From positions 61,938,001 to 62,002,000 of the forward strand of contig CM060733.1 of assembly GCA_030704615.1 (NCBI GenBank): a stretch of 64,000 bases of DNA, written 5' to 3'. This document shows positions 43,141 to 54,772 of the stretch, piece after piece (the stretch's first letter is position 1; the number at the start of each line of letters is the position of its first letter). Position numbers and translations under genes: made by a program. Below the pieces are notes generated by a model. The model was not told the DNA's origin and did no database searches. It worked only from the letters and a program-made list of their open reading frames with translations. The stretch is from Takakia lepidozioides. Taxonomy: Eukaryota; Streptophyta; Takakiopsida; Takakiales; Takakiaceae.

Positions 43141-45400
43141 AATGGGCTCTGGTATCAGAGGCTACATAGACAATATTTTGGAGTTGAAACGAGTGAGCAA
43201 GTACGATTACATCCAGGACAATGTATTTCCCAGGTCAAGGTGCCATCAAAGTTTTTCTTTTCAAAATGTCGACTATTGGGGAGGGCAGTGGGGTTAGCCT
43301 CGTGAAGCGGATGCAGAAGACTGGGGACTTGCAGAACTGTTTTCTTGTGTTTGATTATGTGAAATGAGTGAAGGATTGGACGACAATGGCTTGTCATGTC
43401 TACGATCCAGTGTACCAACGAGTTATGACAATTGCAGTTTGTGACATGCAATCCGAGGATACGGAATCCCAGAAGCTCATGTGGAATTTCCTGATACGTG
43501 TCATGGGCTGCCATGGGCTGCCATCTCCAAATTTTGCAGGTTTCATGGCGGATAGTGCTCAAGCAAATTTCAATGCTGTTCGTATTGTCTTCGGATCGGG
43601 CGACCCAAAAGTGCCAATGCGAGGAAGAGAGCGTACATGTCTATTCCATTGGACACAATCTCTGGAAAAACATACAAAGTCGGACATCAAACCAGAGATG
43701 CAGACTCAGCACCATAAATTGTGCAAAGAGTACAAAGATGCTAGAACAATGAAGGAGGCAGACACTTTGTTCCAGACAATTTGTGCCTGGTGGTTTTCTT
43801 CTGGAGCTGCATCACTTGAGAGTATGATAGCATTGGAAGATTGGCTGGCGTTTTGGCACTTCCGGTATAGACAGTGGGGAGCACCCATGCCAGTGGTACG
43901 AGGCTTATATTTCTTGCTTTATTCATACATTTACTTTCCATTTTATTGTCTCCTCGCTTTCTTTATGTTGTTTTCTGTTCACTGTTTTGAAGTGTGGTTC
44001 TCCACTTTGCAGAACATGTCCATTGAGGAAATGGCGGACATGCCATCTTGCAATTTGGCAGAAACTGTGCACAACGCATGGTTGCAGCAGTCTGGGAAAC
44101 GAGGTCGGGATTTGTATGTGGCAACAACAGATGATTTGATACGTGCCTTGCAACAACAAACCCGATACCGTGATTTCTTGCGAGGTAGGGTTGGTGGCAA
44201 GGGTCCGGACAAATGAGAGTTGATGTTGCGTGCTGCAAACAGATCTGGGGATCCAATCAAGATAGCACGGGCGGTGAGCATGTATGCCCAGGGAACGCCA
44301 CTTGTTTCTAGAGTTCCACATCTTGAAGGAGAGGAGAGATTCGGTTCCTGTAAGAGGAAATTGAACACTCCACCTGGTTCGGATTCCAATTCACACAGGG
44401 CAGACCGTGATAACTTCTCAAAGCCTCGTGTTCCCCTGTATGACAGCTCCATGTCCGGAACCTCCATTGTGGAGGAACCTCCAACACGACGGCAAGCTCC
44501 AGCATCAAACAGTGCCACTGAAATGGTGCAGGAGAGAAACAACCCCCTTGATGTGCTTGAGTCCGCATGCCCCGACCACATTTGGCACATAGAACGCACA
44601 AGTGTAGGGTCTCGTGTGAAATGTATAGCGATCAGGGCAACTAATTTCGAGAAGTGCACTTCATCTATATCCAGAGGTGGTGCCCGAACTCCTGCTCCGA
44701 CTTTCACGGGTTTGATGCGTCCATACGGTCAACCAGAAGCCAAGAACCACAAGTTTTGGTTCTGCGCAGATGATTGTGCCAGATGTGTGCATGGAACTGT
44801 GCGTCCTTCCGTAGTGATGAAGCCATCTCCTCCAACCGTTTGGCCCGTGAAGGTGGGAACACATCTCAGATTTTAGGAGATTGAAATGCTGGAGGAGGCA
44901 GGCTTTTCCCTTGCGAGACAACCCCAACTCCATGCATGTGCTACTACTTCTGCGTCCTCCCGGGTCCCCCCAGCAAATCCTGACTTGTGGCCAACCAAAC
45001 GAGATGGAAAGCTCGTTCGGAGTTTCCCTCCAACCGTTGAACACTTTGGCAAAGTGGAGTCTGCAAGAATGCTCCAAGCTCGTGTTGGAAGCACCACGGA
45101 AGTACCTGATCCAGGATATGGTCGGGTATTCACAATCATCACTTCCACATCTGCTGTTCATGACAGGACCTACGACATCACGGTTTCCAATTTCCCCAAT
45201 TGCACATGTCTTGATTTTGTGAATATGCTATCAACCAGTTTGGGCAAGAGAGGTAAATTAACATTTGTATTTCATATTTTTGAAGAGGATGGTTTGCGAT
45301 CCCAAACGTGACAACTTCATTCTCCAGGCCACTATGAGTTTCAACGAGGTTGATACTCTATTGCAACGGGATACAACACATGGGTAGCATCAACTATGCA
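43141..45400 (+). pseudogene. MULE-like SWIM transposase, copy 2 (5'-truncated)
   Basis: Enters the family at a point matching about 10725 of copy 1. It carries MACHVYDPVYQRVMTIAV, FMADSAQANFNAVRIV and CLFHWTQSLEKHT. The intron is at 43896-44012 (GTACG...TTGCAG). TGA at 44214-44216 and TAG near 44874 interrupt the frame. The first SWIM cysteines are kept (NCTCLDF), but the CKH half is missing: next to copy 3 it shows a small deletion/rearrangement at about 45255-45275. It is closer to copy 3 than to copy 1. Confidence 0.8.
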
Positions 45401-45940
45401 ATGTGGTATGTGGACGACCATGATTTGAAATGTGTAATTCACATCAATTCGTCGGCGGTGCAATGATATGGCCTCCAACTATACTTAGTGAGCTCTGAGT
45501 GGCAACTTTTAAAAGCACATTTGTCATTGCACCGTTCGAAGTCTACATGTCTTGCTGTCGCTATGCACTACAATCATCTTTTGAAGATGATCCTAACTCT
45601 CATTGTTATTTGAGGAGGGAGAAAGGTCTTCCCGTGGCAGCCTCTATGGCGCACACTTTGTGAGGATATTTTCTTGTCCTCGTAATTGTAAAAGTGAAAC
45701 AAGCATTTGTAATTGCACAATGTTGGATGCTACAATTGTAGGCCTCATGGTAGTCTTGATTCTATTTAGGCAAGATTCCCTGCAATAATTCCACGTCATA
45801 GGACAATCCTCGCGGCGCATGTTAATGCTGACGTGGCAGATGACGGACAGTGTCACGTTATCATTTGCCGCCACATCAGCATGCTGACATGACGCTCACG
45901 CCACGTCAGCTGGCGTGAGCGTACGCTCGCGCGCTCACGC
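45400..45940 (+). repeat. MULE copy 2 3' flank with GTGAGCG-type terminal repeats
   Basis: No coding sequence. The last part (about 45780-45940) has repeated CACGTCAGC/GGCGTGAGCG words on both strands, including an inverted pair around GCGTACGC. The same motif family lies beside MULE copy 3 at 60790-61000. Confidence 0.6.
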
Positions 45941-45949
45941 CATTGCGTT

Positions 45950-48308
45950 GTTGTGGCCTGAATGGTTGGTGAAACATCACATTGTGGAGGATCAACGAGA
46001 ACAGCAACAAGTTCACCATGACGACCTATAGCAGGCCATGCTTATGAGTTCCATAAGCATGACACTCAATTTGTTGGGCACTTATGTGAAATCCCATGTT
46101 GCATCTACACAATTGGCAGCTTTGAGGGAGGAACTCAAGAAGGAGTTTGAGGCTAGAATTGCCACCGAGTGTGCAAACAAGGTGGATGAAGAGGTCAATC
46201 TCAAGTTGCAAATTGGAGGACACAAAGGCTGCCTTACAGTTGGCTAAGGGAGATTTGATTGAAGCAGGTCTCGAGCAGGACAAGTTGCATGAAGCACATA
46301 AGCAACAGTTATACCAATTGCAGGTGAAGCATGAGGGCAAGTTGCAAGAAGTGAACGTGCTACATACAGAGTTGGAGGCAGTTCATCAGAGAATGATCAT
46401 ACAATGTGCCACACTAACAACTGCTCTAGAGCAAACTGCGTTAGAAGTTAACAGACAAGGAGAGAGATGTATGATGGCAGAAGCTGAGATAATAGAGCAA
46501 GGGAAACTCATTGTTGATTTGAAGGCTACAATATGTCGCAATGAGAATACTTTCCAATAGTACAGTCAGGTTGAGGCTGAGAATGAGAGGTACATCCTGG
46601 AGTTGTAGCAAACACTTATGGTCCATAAGAATGAACTCTCTGTGGCTAACAAGGCTTGGAATGAAGCCAATAATTTGGCTGCTGCCTATGCGGCCCTGGT
46701 TAAACCTCATGTGAAGCGCATGGAGGCTTTACAGCAGTTGATAGATGTATACAGACTCAAGGAGGAGCAGACTCTCAGGGGTGCCACACAGGACATGGTG
46801 GATAATCACCTTATGCAAGTATGGTTAGCACAACTAGTAGAAGGCAAGGCACCAAGGAAGCTCACCCAGGGAGAGATGAATGATCTCAGATTCCAGGTGC
46901 AGAACATTGCCACAGGTACTATAGACAATGTCTATAGTAGGATAGCGGAGTTACAGGATGATGTGGAAGGCCTGCAGACTCAAGTGGATGACTTGAGTTC
47001 AAATATTGACAAGAGAGTCTTTATTCCTGAGGAGCAGCTGGTGGCTACTTATTTGCATGCCAGGACTCTGATTTTTCAGTCTTCTTCGCAGGAGGTGCAG
47101 AAGTTGCCAGTGGTAGAAGGGCCAGTGGTGCCAATATCACAGCTTACACAGCAGGTGGCTGACACTGTTGCTACTATGGCAAAGCCACAGCCTGAGGTTT
47201 GGGGGGATGCTGCTTTTAACCCACCTCGGACTCCTACTGCACGGGAGTACAGTCGGGCTATGATTATGCCCTTCAACCAAATTCCCATTGTGCTGGATTT
47301 GGCTTGGAAGGAATTTAGTCCTTTACAGTCGTTGGCACATTACTACCAGATCATGCGCATTTGGTTGCCAGTGGCAACTCGGACTAAAGTTCTTCCAAAC
47401 AATCGACCCATTGAGGATTATCACTTTGCAAGGTACTGGTCTGAGGCAGGCACCATGCTGAAGGAATTAATTGCCTTCCAGGTTGTACATGGATACATCT
47501 ATACCAAGACCAAGGAGGTATCTAGTATTGTCATGGGTTGTGGATTATACTATGCTGCTTGTTTCATGGCACGTTATCACATTGAGCAGCAGAAGATGCA
47601 ATCATGATTTCTGAGTTATTCCAGTGGGGATCATTGGGTCTTACCGTCAGTGCCACCTCATATGTACCTGTATGATGCAAAAGTTATGATGCAGAAGGAT
47701 TCCCAATTTTGTTCTTGGTTTAATTTGGCTTGGAACAACTTGGCAATGGAGAAATTGGGCCCTGATGATATTTTCTATAAGGGACATGAAGCCTGGAAAT
47801 ACTTACACTGTTCCAAAGTCATTGGCACACCTCTCACCTATACGGCTAAGGAGTTCAGGGCGTTCACTCATTTTGCTTGCATGCGCTTACAACAAGTAGT
47901 ACAGTTTAAGCTTCCAGACATGGTGGGCCAACATTGTATGCCACACAGGATTCCGGAGAAGCCACTTAAAGTTCGTCCGTTAAAACACCTAAGGGGGGAC
48001 GATGATTCTAATACTACTGGTTCTTCAGGGGACTCTTTTGACATGGCATAGGACTATGCACTTCAGATGGCAGAGAAGAAACGACGGGGATCTCATTATG
48101 CCTGAGAGGTTACCTCGTTATCAGCCACAGGAGGGTCAGACATTTCCACGTAGTGCTCAATCGCCTCCATCAGCCAGTGACAGGGCTCGGGCTCGCACAC
48201 GGAGTCCTTCACGAGACTCTCACCGTCAGAAGGGTGTTCGCTCACAAAGGTTTGTTGATCCTAAACAGTAAACCGTGAGGACACGGTTTTTGAGAGGGGG
48301 AGGGGTAA
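45950..48308 (+). pseudogene. E2 ORF3 relic, plus strand, third copy
   Basis: Starts abruptly in the segment before the coiled coil (EWLVKHHIVEDQ-like) and runs to the Arg/Ser tail. Nonsense codons lie at about 46027, 46558, 46606, 47605 (CGA-to-TGA) and 48049, with frame changes near 46215 and 48090. The open stretch 46618-47607 covers the conserved C-terminal part. A polypurine tract precedes the LTR. Confidence 0.85.
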
Positions 48309-49314
48309 TGTTAGAGGGCTGCTTGGGACTTAGACGCTTTTACGGGTTTTGTGGGGTACCCTTAATTTTTGCGCAGACTTACGGATGGTAGACTGAGACC
48401 GACAGGAGCCTTAGGGGTTGCAAGCACAGGCTTTAGGGGGGGTAGACAGCCCGACACAGCCAGACAGCTTCACACAGCCAGTCACAGTCCGTCATAGTCT
48501 ATCACAGCCAGACACAGCTTCACACAGCCAGTCACAGCTCGTCACAGTCTATCACAGCCCGACACAGCTTCGCACAGCCAGTCACAACCCGTCACAGTCT
48601 ATCACAGCTAGACACAGCCCGACACAGCCCGACACAGCTTTACACAGTCAGTCACAGTTCGACACAGCTTGGCACAGCCTGTCACAGTGTACATATGGAA
48701 CGGTTATCATTGACAGGGAATGACTATGTGGGAACGACATCTGCGGATGGAACGTGTTACTTCAGGGGTGACAGTTAGTTAGTTAGGTGGTTAGAACAGC
48801 TTGCGGGTAGATTAGGAGGGCGGCAACAGGAGGGGGATCACTTCTTGAGGAGCGGGACTTGTTCATGGGAGGAGGAGATAAAACGGAGAGCGAAAACAGT
48901 GAAGAGGAGATGATGACTTGATTGAGGCTTAATCCATGCAAGTTGTAGAATCATACAGTAGGGTAGAATAAGGACACCATGGCATTGGCCTGATACTTGA
49001 TTAATCTTAATCTGGAACTTATTCGATACAATCATACTGTGTAGAGAGACATGAGAGAAGCTGTGGAATGAATGAATGATTGATTGGAACTTGGTAGATA
49101 CTGAAGCAATCTGATGCTTCAGTATACACAGTAAGGTAAATTGATAACATGAAGGCAAGAAGGAATACAAATAGGAAGCACAACCATGATTCAGTAGCTG
49201 TAGGTCATGACTGATTGTTCTGAGCGGGCTGAGTGCTTAGAGGTATCCAACTCTTCTATCTTGGAGTTTCCACCTCGGATAGCGAAGGGATGGGTGCGTA
49301 AAAGCCGCTCGACA
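48309..49314 (+). repeat. E2 3' LTR, plus strand, third copy
   Basis: About 1,006 bp from TGTTAGAGGGCTGC to GCTCGACA. Minisatellite 48430-48690; hairpin 49097-49125. Confidence 0.85.
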
Positions 49315-49386
49315 GAAACTCCAAGATAGAAGAGTTGGATATCTCTAAGCACTCAGCCCGCTCAGAACAGTCAGACATGACCTATA
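49315..49386 (-). repeat. Inverted fragment of an E2 LTR end
   Basis: Reverse complement of about 49207-49272, starting about 45 bases inside the LTR. With the LTR it forms a near-palindrome around 49273-49314. Confidence 0.75.
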
Positions 49387-49872
49387 ACGAATTAGAAGAT
49401 GATGAATCTTCAGGTCCTACATATATCCCCACCCACAAATACTTACACAAATATTTTGACGTGAAAGTGACAATGCAACGCATACCAAATGTGCAATATC
49501 ACATGCATGCATAGGGATATTGACGATGTTTTTGTAGAATATGTACCGGCCAATATGACAACTTGTAGAAGATTGAAAGTCGCTTCATGCCGGACACATC
49601 CACTTCACCGACCGTGCCCGCATGGGCCTCCTTCCATCGGTCTTCCCAAAACTACGGTAGTTGGGATACACCATCTTGCGAAGATGGCGGGAGCTATGTG
49701 CATCAAGATCATCGCCACAATGCAAGCACGCATGGTACCCTTTGGTGCTTAGCCCCGAGCAAATAGTTAGTCATGTACACATCCTGCCACATTAGCCAGA
49801 CAAGAAGTTATCATGTGCATGGCCCATAGTGCCATCTACCCCACTATGGTGCACAAGACTGTCGCCGCTACT
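49387..49872. other. Unassigned stretch
   Basis: Low-GC sequence between the LTR fragment and the next transposase. I see no convincing coding frame, tRNA or repeat. It may be the 3' end of the MULE that follows on the minus strand. Confidence 0.4.
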
Positions 49873-52800
49873 TCAATCAATCCTGATATTATCCGGCCTT
49901 GACAAGTAAATGTACGCGGGTTTGCGTAAGACTCTGGGTTGCGTTTTCCATGCCTCAACGAAATCCCGTTTCTTTTTCAGCGACATATTGTTGTTGTCAT
50001 TTACAGGACGGAAGCTCTTTGCTGCCGCAGGATGCAACATTCCTGCAGCACTCTTGGCGAGAATATCAACAAGCTGCCAGATACAAAGAGAAGACAACAC
50101 ATGTTTCTCCAGGTATTTGTCGTCACCAACAATGCGAAGTATGTCTGTAAATTCTTCATCCATGGAGGATGGTACGAGGACAGGCTCCGCATCATAGGCT
50201 GTGGAAGGGCCCTCTGTTGCATTTCCCAAACCCTCTTCGTCGCCGTCACTTGCATGAACCCTAAACACGTTATGCAATCCTCCATGAATGGTTCCCAACG
50301 CCGTGCCACAAGTGCACTATGAGTCCATCCTGCAAGTGTGGATGAAGCAACTTCAGGACTCGGACTTGATGCTTGCACAAATTGCCCTTCATTGCCCATG
50401 GGCAAGTGCAAGAAGCCCATTCGCATCCGGGGTTGTAAACAGTGTAAATTGTGTTTGGTTGATTGGTGCTTAGAACATAGGCTGGCTGCCCAGGATGAAA
50501 CGGAAGAGTGACATTGCAAGCTGGGATGTTGCATGCCGCAAGCACAAAACTGGACATGTACTTCTTCTGTCTGTCATTCCTTATGAATCCGTGCGTTTTC
50601 AGGTGAATTGCATACCAGTAGTGTGTTAGTACACGGCCTGTGAGTTCCCATATGAACCAATCCACTCTACGCCCAGTCATTTTGCCTTTCCCCATCCTCA
50701 GTCTTGCCTTCAAGTTTCCATGGTATGCCTCAATGCTAGCGTTTGTGTCTTGACTGGCATGCGAAACATGGCAAGCTGCTGTACACCACATTGCTATTCT
50801 AGGACGCCATTCCTTATTGATGTAGTCCAGAAATTCATGCCCATTCGGATATTTCTTTCTCATGCCTTGGAGCGTTGTTGCTACCCACGCAAGACCTTCT
50901 TTGGGATTGCTTGGTCGACCTCTACAGTACATGAGGTCTCCCATATCTTTCAGCAAGTTTGTGACAGTGATAGGATCTTTGGTTTTCGCGCATGATTGCT
51001 TCACCCCAAGCCCGCAGGACATGCCAAAGGCATAGGAAAATGAGCACTTCTCGGAAAACAGCCCTGCAAAGTACACATGCCCACATGAGAGACTTCAAAG
51101 AGGACTTCGCCGGTGGACTTGGGCACTAACCCAGTAGACTCTCTGGTGGATTGGTCTGCCCATCTGTTCCAGTGGACTTGCCTGACGGATTCAGCCAGCA
51201 GACTTGCCCACTCTGACCTGCCATGAGTGTTGCCCTCACGAGACCGCTAGCAGACCTGACTACGCTGACCTCGCAGCGGACTTACGTAAGTGAGTCTTGC
51301 AACGGACTTGGCCAGAGGGCATTCCGAGCGGACTGGGTTGCCAGCAGACTTCCGAACAGTCCCCTCCGGCGGACTCGCCATCCAGCGGACTTGCTCGACC
51401 AGACTGAGGTCGCAGTAGACTGGCGCACATGAGTCTTGCAGCGGACTGCTTGCGAACAGTCCTCTCCAGCGGACTGGCCTGCCAGTGGATTTGCCCTTAG
51501 GAGACCGACAACAGACTTACCCAGACTTTGTTGGCAACACACCCGAGCAGACTGACCTTGCAGCATACTTGCGCAAGTGAGTCTTCCAGCGAACTTCGCT
51601 AGAGGACATTATCAGCGGATTGGTTTGCTAGCAGACTTGCAGAAAGGATTGGTCCGGACTTGCGGCCAGGACTATATTGTATGGCAGGGGACTTGCCAAA
51701 GAGACAGACAATGGACGCACGCGGCGGACTTGCACGCGAGTGTACAGGAGGGTACGTGAAACTTACGTAATGGCGTTTATTTCGGCGTCGGCATCGTCCA
51801 CAATGAAGGCATTGGGTCGCCAGTCCGGCATTTCTGCGAGGAATGAGTCCTGCAAGGCTGCCATCCACGGCACCGGGTCTGTCGTTTGCTCACGCGTGCA
51901 TATGATGTACGCAACTGGTATACCGTTAAGCCACTCGTCGAAGACCATCAACGTGTACAATGGGAACTGTTCAAATGCAGAATGTCAGATGCTGCCAGTG
52001 TGCGTACATCCATGAGTTCTGCAAGCGGATAAATTGTGACAGGGATGAAGACCTTGTGGTGATTTGTCCCGAAGGTTGCATCGCATGCAATGATACGGGC
52101 ATGGCCTAATTGAAGCATTCGCTTCTTTTGCCACTCAGTCTGTATGCCGATTGTGAATGTTAAGTCGCCATCGTAGTGCTTGAATGTTGGCGCCAATTTC
52201 TCCTCTTGATAGAAGAAGACCAATTTCGGGTTCTAGTCTTTCCACATGCGGACACTCTCCGCATCGTTGGCATGTTTTTTGAACGTTTGTCACGCCCGTT
52301 TCTCGGCCAGGTTACGCACATCTTGCTCCAACAAATAATCGTCCCGTGTCCATGCATCCCCCAACCCGGTGTTGTTCATGACGTGCTCTTTATGTTCCAT
52401 CATGATTTGGGCGACTGACAGGCCTCGACACAGACACTCCATGACCCATGCTTTCAATTCCTCGCTAATGTGTGGTGCATAGGCGTGGCGAGTGTTCCTG
52501 AACTCAGCGGACTTCCCATGACAGACGTTCTCTTTCGCGTCTGTATGCTCCATATTGTTGTAGTACGTGAGGACACAAATGTCGGGGGCAAGATAACATT
52601 GCTGGACCTTGAAACAGCATTGGCAACCATGCTTGTAAGACTCTCCATATTCCGACTTCTTTCTCCTTGGGCCTTTATGAGGGTGAGATGTTCCAGCACC
52701 CACAAGAGGTCCTCCACGTTTCAGTTTGGGATCCTCCATTATCGCATTGTTGGTGCGCTTGTCATCTGGACCGTAGCAGCATTGATACCTGGACATAAAA

Positions 52801-53164
52801 ATCACAATCGATATCAATCGACTTATGGAAGCATGAAATCACAGTACGTGGGTACGAAAAATGGCAACAGACATGCAATCAGACTACAAAAGGATGATGA
52901 GGATGGTGCACATATGATACTGTTCAGAAAACTGTTGGCTCTCGGCTCTTTTAGCATGTCGGGTTGCACTTTAATATGGACATTCACCCAAAACTGAGTG
53001 GGGTAGTCCAACAAACTCTCATCTCCAAGGAGAAAGTCATCAACTCTATCCCACGGTATGCAGGCCTTCTGAACATTCACTCGCGCACCCATATAATCAT
53101 ATTGCGTGTCTCTCTTCCAACGGAGGTCCTTCGTGTTGAAGGGTCCTGGTTTGGGTGTTTGCAA
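49873..53164 (-). pseudogene. MULE transposase of a second type (CDATFGTN ... SWIM)
   Basis: Minus-strand gene with several exons. An N-terminal exon (about 53164-52823: RWKRDTQYDYMGARVNVQ) is followed, after an intron ending near 52789, by a Cys-rich DNA-binding-like segment (HGCQCCFKVQQC ... YYNNMEHTD, resembling WRKY-GCM1/FLYWCH folds). The DDE transposase core comes next: CDATFGTNHHKV, FIVDDADAEINAI, then across a 703-bp intron FLCLWHVLRAW. A SWIM finger (CTCPWAMKGNLCKH) sits near 50410-50440, followed by a long C-terminal tail. Breaks: TGA near 52290 and TAG at 52235-52233, both at CGA/CAG positions judging from the reading, and frameshifts near 51000 and 50295. It is unlike copies 1-3 in sequence. 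Confidence 0.8.
51064..51766 (-). other. Intron of the second-type MULE, filled by a GGACTTGC minisatellite
   Basis: Donor GTAAGTTT follows ...GCCATTAC. The acceptor TTTGCAG is followed by GGCTGTTTTC, and the join is in phase (INAI-T-AVFREV). About 25 degenerate copies of (A/G)GCGGACTTGCC or AGCAGACTTG fill the intron, in plus-strand reading. The same word family recurs at 53440-53780. Confidence 0.75.
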
Positions 53165-53199
53165 AACTTTGTCGAAGAGGCCGTATAATCCAACTTCCC

Positions 53200-53439
53200 G
53201 TTTTTAGTATATCATCGTCTTCTGCTTCCACGTCCATGCCCTGTACAGTACAGAGGACACGCTTCAGAACCTGCAAGAAATGTGTCACAGTACACTGGAC
53301 ACGATGGACAACGTGCAAGGAGCATCAGTGCGTACGTTTGCGGCTGCTGGCAAGCGGAAGGGAAAAGGTTTGAATTCATGCCCTAAAAATGGAGGGCTCA
53401 GATGGCATTTACGAACGGACGGTCCAGATGTGGCATCAT
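53200..53439. other. Upstream flank of the second-type MULE
   Basis: Contains the presumed 5' end of the transposase transcript (minus strand). A possible coding fragment (MDVEAEDDDILK) is open but unsupported. Confidence 0.3.
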
Positions 53440-53780
53440 CAGTGGACTGGAGGAAAGCGGAGTCATGGGCGGCGGACTGGCGGGCAAACTGTTGGGTGGA
53501 CTGGCCGGGACTGATACGGTGGACTGGCCGGGATGGCGCGGATGGGTTTCTCAGAATGGACGATCCAGATCCTTCGGCCGGCGCGGACTGGCAGACTGGG
53601 GCAGCAGACGGGCACAGCAGCGGACTGTTGGGTGGACTTGCGGGGACTGGCGTAGCGGACTGGCGTGCACAGCGGACTGGCCGGCAGACTGGCAGTTTGG
53701 CGGACTGAGGGGAACTGGAGTCACGGGCAGCGGACTGGCGAGCGGACTGTCCACGGCGGACTGGGGGCGTGGCAGAGCGC
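53440..53780. repeat. GGACTGGC minisatellite
   Basis: Degenerate 9-30 bp units with GGACTGGC, GCGGACTGGCGG and GGACTTGCGG. It is related to the motif in the MULE intron 51064-51766 and may be the 5' subterminal repeat of that element. It is followed to about 53900 by a very GC-rich stretch without a recognised gene. Confidence 0.75.
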
Positions 53781-54283
53781 GGGCGCGGCTGGTGGGGCCG
53801 CGGCCTACCCGGACCCCCCGCCCGCAACTGCGCGCGGTCACCCAGCTGCTGGGGGTGCCGGGCGTCCGTGCGCGGGGCCCACCGGTCAGCTCAAGCGTGC
53901 GCACGTCCCAATTATTGTAAAATGAGTGGCGAGGAAATGTGGTGCACCCCGAAAAATGAGAAACAGGTGGGCAGGAGTGTGTGTGCATCAAAGACACGTG
54001 ACAAGCACAAGTCTGAGGAGCGAGAGTTAGGAAAGTGCAGGTGTCACTGCACGAAGAATTTCTCCGTCGTGTGCGGCGCATGTATGCAATGACACGATGA
54101 CGTACTGAGATGGAGATTGAAAATCAGACACATGGCAGCCCACATGGCGGGTCAAGTGCAAGATGCGGTGGCCGACGCGGAAGAAGCAAGAGAAAGGTCG
54201 AGCGCTTCCTGCCGCCTTCGAAAATTGTGCCCATCTGGACTCCCCTCTTTCCAGACACCATCCGAAACGCGCTCTCTCGCTGC

Positions 54284-54290
54284 TATATAT
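54284..54290 (+). promoter_or_regulatory. Putative TATA box of the AG-peptide gene
   Basis: TATATAT in a CGCTGC...CCCGCTCG context, about 280 bp upstream of the ATG. This would give a 5' UTR of about 250 bases. No cap-site data. Confidence 0.4.
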
Positions 54291-54568
54291 CCCGCTCGCT
54301 CCAGCCCTTATTCTAACTTCTGTCAGCATTTCAAGCGCGATCCTCTACGGCAGCTTACAGGTTTTAACTGCATCCAATATTCTAGAGATCAGTTTCAAGA
54401 GTCTCATACAGGTTACCAACCCCCCTCAACCACCCCCACTTTTAAAGCTACCTAGAGGGACGACGGAGGGGTAAAGCTGCGAGACAAAGCTGGGGGAAAT
54501 CAAGTTCACTAAGGATTGATTTACCTTCTTAAAACTCTTGTGCAGCGAGTTTCTCGAGGATATTCACC

Positions 54569-54772
54569 ATGGCCTCCAGCATGCAATCGGTGAAGAGAAT
54601 TGCAGTGAGTGGCTTGGTGGTGATGATGGCAGCTATTGGAGCAGTTACAGTGCAGGCTCAGGCTACAGCCCCGAGCCCCCCTCCAACAAACGGGGTTGAT
54701 TCTTTGCTACCAGCTCTAGCCGGCCCTGTCGTGGCCAGCCTGCTCGCATATGTACTTGCAAAAGCATGGTGA
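54569..54772 (+). CDS. Arabinogalactan (AG) peptide, GPI-anchored
   Basis: A 67-residue product, complete in one exon, with a good plant start context (CACCATGGC). It is built as a classical AG peptide: N-terminal signal peptide (residues 1 to about 30, hydrophobic SGLVVMMAAIGAVTVQA), a very short mature part rich in Ala/Pro/Ser (QATAPSPPPTNG, sites for prolyl hydroxylation and arabinogalactan addition), then a C-terminal hydrophobic GPI signal (LLPALAGPVVASLLAYVLAKAW). Such peptides sit at the outer face of the plasma membrane and in the wall. Their exact role is poorly defined. Length and layout match the AG-peptide family of land plants. No gene symbol is assigned because the paralogue cannot be told. 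Confidence 0.85.
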   Translation: MASSMQSVKRIAVSGLVVMMAAIGAVTVQAQATAPSPPPTNGVDSLLPALAGPVVASLLAYVLAKAW

